Source: Pegoplata infirma (lineage: Eukaryota > Arthropoda > Insecta > Diptera > Anthomyiidae). From it: a DNA stretch of 64,000 nt. The stretch lies in assembly GCA_963921195.1 (NCBI GenBank), contig OY992536.1, positions 102,574,778 to 102,638,777 on the forward strand, given 5' to 3'. Below are positions 34,351 to 46,119 of the stretch, piece after piece. Position numbers and translations under genes: made by a program. The notes under the pieces were generated by a model, which was not told the origin of the DNA, did not search any database, and was given only the letters and a program-made list of their open reading frames with translations. How positions within the stretch are numbered: the first letter of the stretch is position 1; each line of letters begins with the position of its first letter.

Positions 34351-36002
34351 CACTCAAAAAAAAAAGTTTGTAAAATTACAAGCAAAAGGTCTTGTAATTC
34401 TATTTTACTAATATTTTTGTCTATTTACAAAAATTCTTGTATTTTTAATAAAACAAAAACTACCGTGCGCTTTGTAATTTTACTATAATATGTTGGTAAA
34501 TTTATTTAACAATTTTTTTAGGTAAATTAACAAAAAAAATAATTATTTTACAAATTAAAAAAAAATTACAAGGTGTTTAGTTGTTTTACACAAGAAAATT
34601 GTAATTGTACAACAACATTTTATTTGATAGTATTTAGTCTTTCTACAAAAAATGTTTTATTACAAACAATTTTTTTTCAAGATTTTTTAGTTTACAAGGT
34701 TTTCAGTATTTTGACACAAAAAATGTAATTAAACAAAAATTTGTATTGAAAAATAATTATGCAACAATAGGAGACGCACAAATTTTATAAGTCCTTATTT
34801 TGTTAAAATTTTTTTTTTATAAATAAAAAATTTCATAAAAAAATTTTCAAAATTTTTTAAGTTCCGGATACAAACATTTTCCAATTAGTTGTAAGCTTTA
34901 TCAAAAAAATTGAAAATTAAGACAATTTTTTGGTAACTTGCTTTAAGTAAAATATCACAATTTTTATATGTTTTTACTATATTATTGTTCTAGTTTTATT
35001 GTTTGTATTTTTACCATTTTTTGGTAATTTTACCATATTTTTTTGGTCCTTTTTTTTTAATCTGGCAACTAAAATGTCAATCTAAAGCTGTCAATTATGA
35101 AAATTAAGTTTTTTCTTATTTTATCAGGTACTTAAACGTCCAATCTACAACATCCAAAGTTTTTTTTATAATTTTTTTAAAAATACTTGCTAAAATAATT
35201 AAAAACTCGAAAAAAAGTAATTTTTTGACTAGTTTTTCTTGAAAATATAAGAAATTTCTTGTGTAGCCTCCTTTGCAATTCTCATATGTTCTACTTAAGA
35301 AAAACGAAATTCCGAAAAAAAATAAAAAAGTGCAGTGTTATACTCTAAAAAGTTTGTTAAAAGTGTTCAAGTGAAAAAAAAAAAATCATTTTAGGTTGTT
35401 AAAGTGCTACTCCAGCTGCCGAAGAAGGAAAAATAAGATGCACCAATGGACCTTTAAATTTACAAAACCAATATGTAAATATACAAAATTTTTTGTAAAT
35501 TTACAAAACAAATATGAAAGTTTAGAAAACAAAATTTTATACTTACAGAAAAAGTTGTAATTTTACAAAAATGAAGTAGAAAATACAAAAACAATATTGT
35601 AAATTTACAAATTATTTGGTTAAACTACTGTTTTTACGGCAAAAAAAAAGAAAAAATGGTATATTTACAATAAAAATTGTAAATTTACCACTTTTTACTG
35701 TAAATATACAAGCTTTTTGCCATAAAAAACTGTAGTTAAACCAAACAATTTGTAAATTTACAATTTTATTTTTTGATTTTCTACTTTATTTCGTAAATTT
35801 ACAACTTTTTTTGTAAGTCTACAATAATATTTTACAAAAATAATTGTAAATTTACACTTTCTCCCCGTATTTTTTTTGTTAAATCAATTTACAAATTATC
35901 CCCGTAACATTACGGGGATTCTTGCTAGTACATATTTTACAAAACCTGCCCCGTAAAATCACGGGGATTTTATGTCATTTTACAAACTTTTTTTTTTGAG
36001 TG
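34351..36002. mobile_element. Foldback MITE, CACTCAAAAAAAAAA family (reverse of 47-53 kb copies)
   Basis: Ends are CACTCAAAAAAAAAAGTTTG and its mirror, flanked by TA. It contains CTCCAGCTGCCGAAGAAGG (about 35411-35430), GTGTAGCCTCCTTTGCAATT and, near the right end, two hairpins CCCCGTAACATTACGGGG and CCCCGTAAAATCACGGGG. The order is opposite to the three copies at 47000-53034. Confidence 0.9.
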
Positions 36003-36165
36003 TATACTTGTTCCATATGGAGTAATTTTAAGCAACCACCCAGAAGTTCCTTACTAAAGACCAGAAAAGACCGTCCCAATTTCATGAAAATACACTCAAA
36101 ACTTGAAAAATTACAAGAAAAATTTGTAACTTTTTTTTACTACCTCCTATTTGACAAAAATTTCT

Positions 36166-36812
36166 ACACTCATATAAGTTTTACAGTTACTGTTTCACAG
36201 TCAAACAAATAGTTTTCGTTTTAGTTCATATTAAAAGAAAATTCGTTTGTTTTACATACAAATATTCTAAACAACTTTTTGAACGTTTATTCAAATACAT
36301 AACTGTCTTTTAAATAAAATTTTCCGTAACGTTTGTTTTTTTCAGTTATTTAAAAAACAAACCACATTATTTTATTTGTCGTTTGTTATTTGTCAGTTAT
36401 TTAAAAATTTCTAAAATTAGAATTTTTTTTTTTGAATTTGAAAATGAAATTTAGTTGCTGAAAATATAAGTAGCTTGTGGCACAGAGGGTAGCGTGCTGG
36501 GCTATCAGCCAGAAATTATGAGTTCGATTCTGCTCAGGTTCGAAGTTTTTTAAAATTATTTCTAAAAAAATAAATAAAAATGAATGTAAATTTCCGTTAT
36601 TTTAACCGTTTTTTCCGTAAAATTTTGTCAGTCATTTTTTACGGATTTTTAAGTTATTTTTACGGATTTCAACAGTTATTAATTAACATTTAAAAATAAC
36701 TGAGAAATGTTTTTGTTTTAAATGAAATGTAAGTAGTCCGTTTTTTAAATAAAGTTTCATTTGTTTCAAACGTATTTTCTGTTGAATTTACTTACATAAT
36801 ATTTTAAGTGTA
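36166..36812. mobile_element. TA-flanked MITE carrying a tRNA-like region
   Basis: Left CACTCATATAAGTTTTACAG, right ATAATATTTTAAGTG, with TA both sides. The empty site is at about 37133 (TTTCTAGTAATTTT). The element holds repeated ACGGATTT/CCGTTATTTTAACCG words and a tRNA-like stretch at 36471-36545. Confidence 0.85.
36471..36545 (+). ncRNA. tRNA-like pol III promoter region
   Basis: An A-box match TGGCACAGAGGG (36478-36489) and a B-box match AGTTCGATTCT (36521-36531) lie 43 bp apart, as in a tRNA. A possible anticodon arm CTGG...CCAG sits between them. No acceptor stem pairs, so this is a tRNA-derived relic, not a functional tRNA. Confidence 0.55.
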
Positions 36813-36877
36813 CTAATTTTACAAGCTTTTTACCAATAATTTTGTAATTTTACAAGGTTTTTATACCCATGTAAATA

Positions 36878-37057
36878 CACACAAAAAAATATTAAAAAAA
36901 TTTTGCCAGTTTTTGGTTTAATTACAACCTATAAAGTGGTTTTAGATAACTTACCAAAGTTTTTGCTCTAAAAAACTTAGGTAAATTATCCAAAACCACT
37001 TTATAGGTTGTATTATCCCCTAAACGGTCACAATTTTTTTATATTTTTTTTTGTGTG
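36878..37057. mobile_element. 180-bp hairpin MITE, TA duplication
   Basis: CACACAAAAAAATATT and its mirror end the element. Long internal inverted arms include ACAACCTATAAAGTGGTTTT and its complement. TA flanks at 36876-36877 and 37058-37059. Confidence 0.88.
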
Positions 37058-38420
37058 TACACTCAAAACTTAAAAAATTACAAGAAAAATTTGTAACTTT
37101 TTTTTACTACCTCCTATTTGACAAAAATTTCTAGTAATTTTACAAGCTTTTTACCAATAATTTTGTAATTTTACAAGGTTTTTATACCCTCCAACCACAG
37201 TATGGGGGTATACTCACTTTGTCATTCCGTGTGTAACGCATCGAAATATCGGTCTAGGACCCCATAAAGTATATATTTTATTGATCAGTGATCGATTCTA
37301 AGACATTCTAGCGATGTCCGTCCGTCTGTCCGTCCGTCTGTCCGTCTGAAGTTAACACAATGCAGTCTAAAATAAAAGAGCTGGACTCCCGACATTTGGC
37401 ACGAATATGTCTTATGTTCCTAGGCAGGTTAATTTCGTAAATGAGAAAAATCGAATCAGGGGGAAAAAGTTCCCCCTGGAAGAACTAAACCAACCCAGCA
37501 AAACTTTGGTAATGGGTAGTGATTATATAACACATTACCATGTAATGTATATACCTTATTTGTAGCATTATTTTAGGATATCTTACCAAACATTTGTTCC
37601 ACAACGTATTATTTTCAAGTGAAAATTAATGCATTACTAATAATTTGCTACGTAATGCATGATTATTGGAATAAATGTATTTCATATTTATTATTTCTAA
37701 ACATTAAATCATGGATGACTTATATTTGGTTACATTGTGAATTATTTGAAAGTTTGAGATAATGCATTATTTATAATGGGATGCATAATGAATTACAATA
37801 ACATAAAAAATAATTATTTTATAAAAAAATGCATAAGTTTATACTAGAGATGGGCTCACGACAGGAAATTTCTAACGACACACACTCACGAGCATATTTT
37901 ATCTACTTACACTCACTTACAATCACGTAAGTAAATTTAATACAAAATTACTTTTTCACTACTCGTAACACCTTATATATTGGGTGGTATGAATAAAAAC
38001 TAGCATTTACTAAATGCTTATACGGTTTGCTAAATTATTTTGATTTTAAGAAATTACTTGATTTAGTATTCCAAAAAAAAATAAACAAAGCAAATACTCA
38101 GCACGAAAAAGTAAATACTTGATTTGATATGAATAAAAGCAAAAAATTTAAGTATTTTCTTCAAAAAATTTAGTCTACTCTTGAGTAGACTAAGAATCTT
38201 AAATTTCGCGGAAAATAAGAATTTAGCGGAATTTCCCAAATTGTTTAAATATAAAAACAAAAAACCTATACAAATAAATGAATATTTTAAATTGTTCATA
38301 TCATTAAATGCATTAAATTCACTTTAACTTTTTTGCACCCTACACAAGCAATATAATTAAGTCCAGTTGGTTAGACAAATTTTAAAGGTCACACTAATAA
38401 TTAGTTGTGGCGAGGATTAT

Positions 38421-40031
38421 CCCAGCAGAAATAAATCGAGATTTTGGCGACACAGCATCTGTTTATAGCATACCGTAGCGCATCCAAAGAGCGCTCTTAG
38501 GGATGCAGTAAAAGGAAGGGGAAAAAATTTTAATTTTTTTTTAAGATTTTTTATATAAAACTTATAATGTGTAATTATTTTTTGATAAAATTTCAAACTT
38601 GCTTTACTTTTTAATATTTTTAACACTTTTTGAATAAAAAAACATGAGTTTTAGACAAAGACACATGATTTGACTGCATCATTATTGCGCATTAATCAGC
38701 GCTGCAAAGAGCGCTTCAATCATAGCATCTTTGACCGCTGTTCCCAAAAAAAATCCCATAAAAAATGTGAAAATTAAAATTTCCGATATTTTTTTGATGT
38801 TCACTTCCGATTTTTTTTTTCATTTTGTTTCACATAAATAAAGTTTTGTAAAGTAAAACGAATGAATTTTTTTGTTATATTTTTTTAAATTTTAGTTATT
38901 TGATTTAAACTTTGAACAGACAAGGAAAAAATTCGAATTTTATTTAAAATTCATAAGGTTTTTGAAATAAAATTTTTGTTTAAATAAAATTCTCAAAAAC
39001 ATTTAAATTTTATTATTTCCAAAAATAAAATTCTCAAAAAAAAAAGAATTTTATTTTTGGTTTGAATTTTATTTTTGAATTTTATTTTTGGTTTAATTTT
39101 ATTTTACTTTTGGTTTGAATATTTATTTGTTCAAAATATATTTGTTATTATGGAAAAAAAAATCTTTTTTTTTTATTAATAAAATTCTTTAAAGAATTTT
39201 AAATAAAATTTTTTTGAATTTTATTTCTTCTAAGAATTTAAAATAAAATTTTTAAGAATTATATTTAAAATTCTTTCTTGAATTTTTTGAAAAATTCAAA
39301 ATTGAATTTTATCAATAACGAAATTTAAATTTTATTGCTTTTCCTTGTCTGACTTTGAATGAACCCGTAAACAAACACCAAACTCGATTTCATGTGATTC
39401 GGAAAATATCATGTGATTTGAAAAGTTTTGAAAGACATAACAGAGGCCTTTAACACATTTTAAATGATAATAAATAGGCCAACCAAAAAACAGCCAATGC
39501 TTATTTGTTATTTCGATGAATAAACCGATTTGGATTAAACACAAACTCTAATCACGAAAAAACAGAAAAACTAAGATACATTTGTTATAACTTCTTTTGA
39601 ATATTTTTTCATTTATTGGTAAATTTTTTGTTTTTTATCTCATTTTTACATTTTAATTTTAGAACTTTAATTTTAGAAAATACAAATTTTATTACAAAAT
39701 CAGCGCTAAAAAGATACATGAATTTACAGCATCTTTATTCTGCTTAAATCAGCTCTACAAAGATACATGAATTCACTGCATCTTTAATCTGCTTAAATCA
39801 GCGCTAAAAAGATACATGAATTTACAGCATCTTTATTCTGCTTAAATCAGCGCTCTAAAGACACGTGATTTCAGTGCATCTAAAGAGCGCTGTTTCTGTG
39901 TATCCAACTAGCGCTCTAAAGTGGGACATCGCCTTAGAGAATCATGCATGAATTCAGCGCAATTGGATGCGCTCCTTTACTCAAGTTCCCCTTCCAAAAG
40001 CTGCTGAACGTTCAGCAAAATTTCTGCTGGG
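38421..40031. mobile_element. CCCAGCAGAAAT-ended element, AT duplication
   Basis: Perfect 12-bp ends CCCAGCAGAAAT/ATTTCTGCTGGG. The empty site GAGGATTATTCTTTT at 60641-60655 shows a 2-bp duplication, AT. The interior has three ~63-bp direct repeats (39690-39850) containing AAAGATACATGAATTTACAG, and AGCGCTCTAAAG words near the ends. A hAT is nested at 38917-39351. Confidence 0.92.
38917..39351. mobile_element. hAT-type MITE, CAGACAAGGAAAA ends, 8-bp TSD
   Basis: CAGACAAGGAAAA and TTTTCCTTGTCTG are flanked by ACTTTGAA (38909-38916, 39352-39359). The interior is almost entirely AAAATTCAAA/AATTTTATTT words in both orientations. Confidence 0.93.
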
Positions 40032-40232
40032 ATTCTTTTAACGACACATTTCAAAACAGTTTAAAGTTTTATTTCTCCTTATTTTAGTATATGGTTGTAA
40101 AAACTTTATTAAAAAATTCAAAATATAGAATAAAAATTAATTTTTTTTGGCGTTTTCTCTTTATTAATGTGCAAATTTAATTCATTTTTTGCATTCAAAA
40201 GAAATATGACTTAAAATTTACAGTTTTCTATA

Positions 40233-40461
40233 CACCCAAAAAAAAACGTGGGTATTCAATACTAAAAATTTAACTAATTTTAGTCCAAAAGGACCTAGTG
40301 CAGAAATTGGTAACTAATACTAAAATTTTTAACTAATATTAGTCAAATCCAGTAAAAATTACTAATGTTAGTACTTTGAAGATACTAAAATTAGTAACGA
40401 ATTAGTAGATTTTGGTACAATATCACTTACTAAACCTTTTACTGTAGAATTATTTTGAGTG
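40233..40461. mobile_element. TA-flanked MITE in satellite (empty site known)
   Basis: CACCCAAAAAAAAACG to TTATTTTGAGTG, with TA on both sides. The empty site is TTTTCTATAGAAAG at 60841-60854. It is the same family as 23551-23778, opposite orientation. Confidence 0.93.
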
Positions 40462-40489
40462 TAGAAAGAATATGTGCTAGAATTTAAAA

Positions 40490-42555
40490 AATGGCTTAGA
40501 AACTGACACTTTTTTTTAAAGAAAAATTTTACAGAGTCTGTGAGTCACTGGCAGTGTCATTTTCTACGAGAGAAATGTTTCAGAAACTGAAATTTTTTTT
40601 CTATAACAAAAATTGTCTCACAGTACTTTAGATCCGATACAATTTTTCCGAAAAAGGTTTCAAAGTGTCTGATTTCTTCTTTAATAGTACGTTCAGATTG
40701 GCCTCGAAACCCCGTTTGACGAGGTTTCGTGCCAAACCTCATTTGAAAATACGTATTTTTCCTCACAAATTGAAACCTTTTTGTAGTGAGGTTTCAACGA
40801 ATGTACGATCGAAACCTTATAAATTTAAAAATTTTTCATATTTTTACCACTGTGCGACTATAAGAAATAGAGAAAATGGGAAAATGCCAAAATTTAAAAA
40901 AATAAAAAAATCTATTTATTTACAAAATTTCTTGAAAATATTTATTAATTCGGAATAAATAAAAAATAAAACAGTATAAAAAAATAATTTCGGCATTATT
41001 TAATTAATTTTATACTATGTTTAGACCATACAAAAACTAACTTGTTTTTGGCAAAAAAGCATTTTGGAAAACCAAACTGTTTACACCGAATAAAAACAGT
41101 TTTTGTTTGTCAAATCAAGTTAATTATTTTCTAAATTCACTAAAAAACACAAAATTATTATAGCCACACGTTATTAAAAAAATTAAATTACACATTTATT
41201 TACTTTTTTAAAAGATTTGAATATTAATTTCACAAAAAACAAATATTTTTATTTTGACATTCATTTTTACCAAAAGAAAATTGAAAAAAACATTCACACT
41301 GAATTAATAGTAGCCTTGACCAGAACCTAAATTCTAGTTTTTGTCCAGTTTTAGTTGGCAACGCAGTTTTTAAATTGTATGGAAAATTTATGTAGTTTTT
41401 GCCAAAAACCAAAAAAATATTCAAAAACAAGTTGTTTTCGTTGGTGTAAATACCGTATTAAGGAAATTTTTTTTGTTCTAGTTTCTGAAAACTTTCTACC
41501 TTCGATGTACAATTATAGTAGTGTTAATTTTTTTTGCTGTGTTATTTAAAAATATTGTAAAAATAAAAAACTAAAACAAAAATGTGTATTGTTTTATTTT
41601 AAGGTTCATGGTTTTTAGGTAAGTAAAAAGCTGCAAAAGAAAAAAATGTCGCATATTAAAATTAATATTGGTCAACTTTAATTTAAAATTTGTTGCATAT
41701 TTAAATTTAGCATGGTCAATTTTAAAACAATATTGTTACATCTTAAATTTAAAATGTTGTCTACTACTCGTGTCATGTTAAAAACAACTAGAAACATATT
41801 TAAATTAAATAAAAACAAACTTTGTTCTATTTCGTCACTGTTTTATATTTAATTTAAAGTTGTTTCTGTTTGATTTTAATATTTTTTTTTCTTAGTGTAA
41901 CTACAAATTTTCCTAAAAAAAAATCCAAGAGTCTGCTAGTTCTTCTGTCAGCAAATGTCTCAGAATTTTCAAATTTTTCTATAAGAAAAATGTTTCAGAA
42001 TCTGCGACTTTTTCAATGAGAATAATGTCTCAAGATCTGAGCTTTTTTTTTATAAGAAAAATGTCTCAGAATCTGCGACTTTTTTAAAAAACAAAAGATG
42101 TCCCAGAAACAGATACTTTTCTTTAATAAAAATGTCTCAGAATCTGCGACTTTTCTAGAAAAAACTTGTAACTTTTTCTATAAGAAAAATATCCCAAAAC
42201 TTGCGACATCTTCTACAAGAAAAATGTCTCAGAATTTGAGACTTTCTCGATAAGAAAAAAGTATTCAAATCTGTGACTTTTTCTTTAAAAAAATGTGTCA
42301 AAATCTAAGACTTTTTCTATAACGAAAATGTGTCAGAACCTGTGACATTTTTAATAAGAAAAAATTTTTAGAATCTGTTACTTTCTCTAAAAGAAAAATG
42401 TTGCAGAATCTGCGACTTTTTCTATAACAAAACTGTCTCCGAATCTGAGAAATATACCTCGTAGTCTAAGACATTTCTTATAAGTCTAAATCTTTTTGTA
42501 GAAAAAAATGTCTTAGAATCGAAGAAATTGTTGACTCTTAGAATCAGACACTTTT
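40490..42555. repeat. Diverged 35-bp satellite inside element A (interrupted)
   Basis: Units of the type ATGTCTCAGAATCTGCGACT with TTTTTCTATAAGAAAA recur at 40490-40680 and 41930-42555. The gap 40686-41900 is an additional insertion relative to the copy at 60860-61890; it contains GTTTCG/CGAAACC repeats and AAATTTAAAATG words, ends not resolved. The open frames at 40557-41549 lie in this insertion. Confidence 0.75.
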
Positions 42556-42559
42556 TATA

Positions 42560-43312
42560 CACCGAAAAAATTTCCCAGTTGCATAGTTACGAAAATTCCC
42601 AGTTGAAATTAAAATATTTGAAAATAACTGGAATAATTATGACCAACTAAGGCTTCAGTTACAAACAACAGTAATTTTTGAAAAAAATAATATTTTGAAA
42701 TTTATTGTCAAAAAAATTAATTAAATAATTTTATATTACTACTTCATTTTATTACAAAATTAAAAAAAAAAAAAAAAAGAGATTATTTAAACTTTTTTTC
42801 TTCCAAGGTAAGTGTTTTGCGAATTCGGATCTTTAAAAGATAAAAACAGATTATTATTTTTCAGACCAAGTATTGAAAATTTTGTAAACTAATGATGTGG
42901 CAGTTGAAAGATGTGAGGCAGTTGGAAGGTGTAAAGGAGTTAGGAGAAATGTCTATGAATAGAATAGTCAAAACAAGGCAGCTGAAATCATTTATTGTAA
43001 TACTTTCCTTAAATAAAATGTAAATCTTAATCATGTAAATATGTTTTATTCATCGACAGAAATAAGTGTAAGATTTTAAGTCCATATTGACAGTTTTTAT
43101 TTTTAAACCAGTTATTTTCAACTATTTTCCAGAATTTTAGAGAATTAATTATCAGTTTGTTACCAGTAACTGGCCATTCAGTTAAATTTAAATTTTTTTT
43201 AAAAACTTAGTTATTGTCAACCGAGTGAAATCAACTGGGGCTCAGTTAGGGGTATGTTAACTGGGACTTAGTTAAAAATTTAGTAGCCAGTAACTGGGAA
43301 ATTTTTTGGGTG
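42560..43312. mobile_element. TA-flanked element, CACCGAAAAAATTTCCCAG ends
   Basis: CACCGAAAAAATTTCCCAGT and the mirror ACTGGGAAATTTTTTGGGTG. TA at 42558-42559 and 43313-43314. The empty site CTTTTTATAGAAAACAC is at 61881-61897. Non-coding, 753 bp. Confidence 0.93.
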
Positions 43313-43369
43313 TAGAAAACACTTTTTATAGGTTTAAACAGATTTATATTTTCAAAGTTGTTATGTTAA

Positions 43370-43690
43370 CCATTTGGATATCTTCACTTTCATTTTTTAA
43401 TGGATACACAACAAGAGGAAAGCTTCGCTAGGATGAACGTTTGGTTACATCAATTGTGTTTGTCCTCGCTGTTCCAAAATATCGTCAATCTGTAGATTAA
43501 ACAAAGTGTAATTTTCAGTTTTGTATTTTTGCAAATCTGAATTAAGATTTTTGGACAAGAAGCACATTTGGTTTACAAATGCTTAGAAGGTTTTTGTCCA
43601 GAATCACCAAATCTTAAAATCTCACTTACCTGATCAATAAACTTAAATCACTTCAATAGGGTGCAAAATCACATTATTTATTAAAGGCAC
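43370..43690 (-). other. Splice-site-like segment within element A
   Basis: On the minus strand, TTGATCAG is followed by GTAAGTGAG; about 130 bp later TTTAATCTACAG precedes ATTGACGATATTTTGGAACA. It looks like a small intron between two exon ends. Related segments occur at 44996-45090 (partial), 57650-57990 and 61930-62270. It could be the remnant of a gene carried by this transposon family. No protein family is recognised. Confidence 0.4.
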
Positions 43691-44433
43691 TTAGGCCGTT
43701 ACCCAGCTTTAAACAACAGTTTGGCCAAGCACATTTTTATTTTATGGCCCAATTTAATTACAAAATTTACATAAAAACAATTCGATTTTAAAGTTTTTAA
43801 AAATAAAAAAAATATTTTTGATTTTTTATTTAATTTATTTTTTGTTACTGACATTTCTGATATTTAGAAAATACTAAGCCGAATTTTCGGTTAAGTTTGT
43901 TTTATTCATATGAAATTAAGTAAATACTTTAAGAAGCTACTTTCCTAAAAGTAAATAGTAAAAAGTAAATTCTAACTTTTATTCATACCACCCATTGGGT
44001 GGTATGAATAAAACCTAGCATTTACTAAATGCTTATACGGTTTGCTAAATTATTTTGATTTTAAGAAATTACTTGATTTAGTATTCCAAAAAAAATAAAC
44101 AAAGCAAAGACTCAGCACGAAAAAGTAAATACTTGATTTGATATGAATAAAAATAAAAAATTTAAGTATTTGCTCCAAAAAATTTAGTCTGCTCTAGAGT
44201 AGACTAAGAATATTAAATTTCGCGGAAAATAAGAATTTAGCGAATTTTTTTAAATTGTATAAACATAAAAACAAAAAACATAAACAAATAAGTGAATATT
44301 TTAAATGTTAACATTCATTCAATTCACTATAATTTTTTTCACCCTACACAAGCAATATAATTAAATCCAATTGGTTAGACAAACTAATAATAAGTTGTGG
44401 TGAGGATTATTCTTGTACTTAAGAATTTATAGA

Positions 44434-44994
44434 CCCGAGTAAAAAAATTGATATGACACATTATATAATTTAATATGGGTTCGTGTCTATTTTGATATAA
44501 TCTTATACGAAAAATGGTTTCATAAGATTTGATCGAATAATATCTAATAATATCAGTTTATATAACTTTATATCGACTTTGATACGAGTTTTGGTCTAAT
44601 CCAATGATATAAAATTATATCCAATTATATTAAAATTTATACAATTTTATAAATCGGATGTTTTTTTTACTTTTTAATAAAAAGTTGAAAATTTTAAACA
44701 ATAAAAATAAGTTTTTCTTGAAAAAACTTAGAAAAATTTCAAAAAATAGATTCATGTTAAATTTTATATAAAACACTTAGAAAATATTTTCAAAAAAAAT
44801 TTGGTCTTGGAAAAACTTAGAAAAATTTTGAAAAATGGAGTCATATAAAATTTTATGTAAAACACTTAAAAAATATTCGTGATAAAAAAGTGGTACTTGG
44901 AAAAATGTTAGAAAAATAAAAAAATATGAAGTCATATGAAATTTTATATAAAACACTTTAAAAATATTTGCGATAAAAATATGTTCTTGGAAAG
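44434..44994. mobile_element. CCCGAGTAAAAA element, 3'-truncated
   Basis: It is identical in layout to 59143-59770 (ATTGATATGACACA, GGGTTCGTGTCTATTTTGAT), then stops at GTTCTTGGAAA and passes directly into the host element's GTAACACTTACCTGATC. Confidence 0.85.
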
Positions 44995-45189
44995 TAACAC
45001 TTACCTGATCAAAAAAATTATATCACTTAAGTAGGGTGCAAAATCATGTTATTTAATTAATGCAGTTAAGCTTTTCCAAAGCTAAAACAAACAGTTTGGC
45101 CCTGCATATTATAATTTTATAACCCAAATTAACTACAAAATTTACACAAAAACAATTTGATTTTAATGTTTTGAAAATAAAATATATAT

Positions 45190-46119
45190 CGTGAACCTAT
45201 ATTCAAAATATGCCAACTCAAATTTGACGGAAATGAGTTTCCGATGGCAAATAGCTCCCCTATGTAATACCTATCTGCCATAAAAATTTCAGAGCAAAAA
45301 AATAATTTGTTGTCGTTTTACATCCATTTTTTTTATTCTGCTAACTCAAAGTACATATTTTTTTGGTGGAAATAAATGCCAACTCCCATTGTAAATTTCC
45401 AAAAATTTTTCAAAAAATTTTTTAAAAAAAATTAGACCACATATCTTATTGCATTTGCCATGCTAAACACGAATCTTGTAAAGATTTTGATATCTAATGA
45501 CTGGTTCTCGAGATATTGCCATTTTGAAAATATCGGTAAATAGTGTTTGCAAAAAAAAAAATTGCTTATATTTATTTAACTTTCAAACTATTTATCAGAT
45601 TGAAACATTATGAATGGGGCAAATAAAGTCAATGATATAAGCTTTCAAAATAGCTAGTTTGGAGTGACCCTATTGCAATACAGCGTGAGTTACAGAGTGC
45701 CAAAGTTGACCACCCTGAGATTAAAAGGCTTTCAGAGCTAGTAACTTTTAAAAATATGCAAAGATTTTTAATTTTTTGTTCAGTTTTTGCAATTACCGTA
45801 CTAAGGATAACAAAAACCAAAAAAAAAAAAATTTAAAAAATTTTTCCAAAAAAAAATGTATTTTTATTTTCCGACAAAATATGCCAACTCTAAAAAAATA
45901 TTTGTTTTTTGATATAGTAATAAATGCCATCTCTGAAAAATACGCAAACAAGTGCAAAATATGAAAATTTTTGCATAGGCAAAAATTATTTAGAATATTT
46001 AAACCATGTTATGGAAGGTACATTGTTAATTTTTACAATAATTAGCGAAATAACTAGTTTTTTAGCTCTCCTGAACAGTAAGCTTTTTCGAGTTGGCATT
46101 TATTGAATATAGTTCGACG
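45190..46119. mobile_element. CGTCGAACTATATTC-ended element
   Basis: CGTGAACCTATATTCAAAAT to GAATATAGTTCGACG, inverted over about 30 bp and including GCCAACTC/GAGTTGGC. ATATAT lies on both sides. The reversed relative at 57520-57560 gives the empty site. GCCAACTC words recur inside. The open frames at 45629-46106 fall in this element and are not supported as genes. Confidence 0.75.

Larger units (their letters stand above)
36089..36866. mobile_element. CACTCAAAACTT element piece, split by a MITE
   Basis: The piece matches 37060-37190 (CACTCAAAACTT, AAATTTGTAACTTTTTTTTA, CTACCTCCTATTTGACAAAA, TTTTATACCC). The insert at 36166-36812 is absent from the second copy, which gives an empty site with TA. 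Confidence 0.8.
37982..43993 (+). mobile_element. GGGTGGTATGAATAAAA element A (with satellite core)
   Basis: Ends are GGGTGGTATGAATAAAA and TTTTATTCATACCACCC-like (TTTTATTCATACCACCC at 43978-43993), bordered by ATT (37979-37981, 43994-43996). It contains AGTCTACTCTTGAGTAGACT, diverged 35-bp satellite, a splice-site-like segment near 43480-43650, and three nested elements. No transposase is seen. Confidence 0.85.

Noticed and set aside
45629..46106. Several 60-63-codon open frames
   Set aside because: They lie wholly or mainly inside the CGTCGAAC-ended element and show no conserved motifs.
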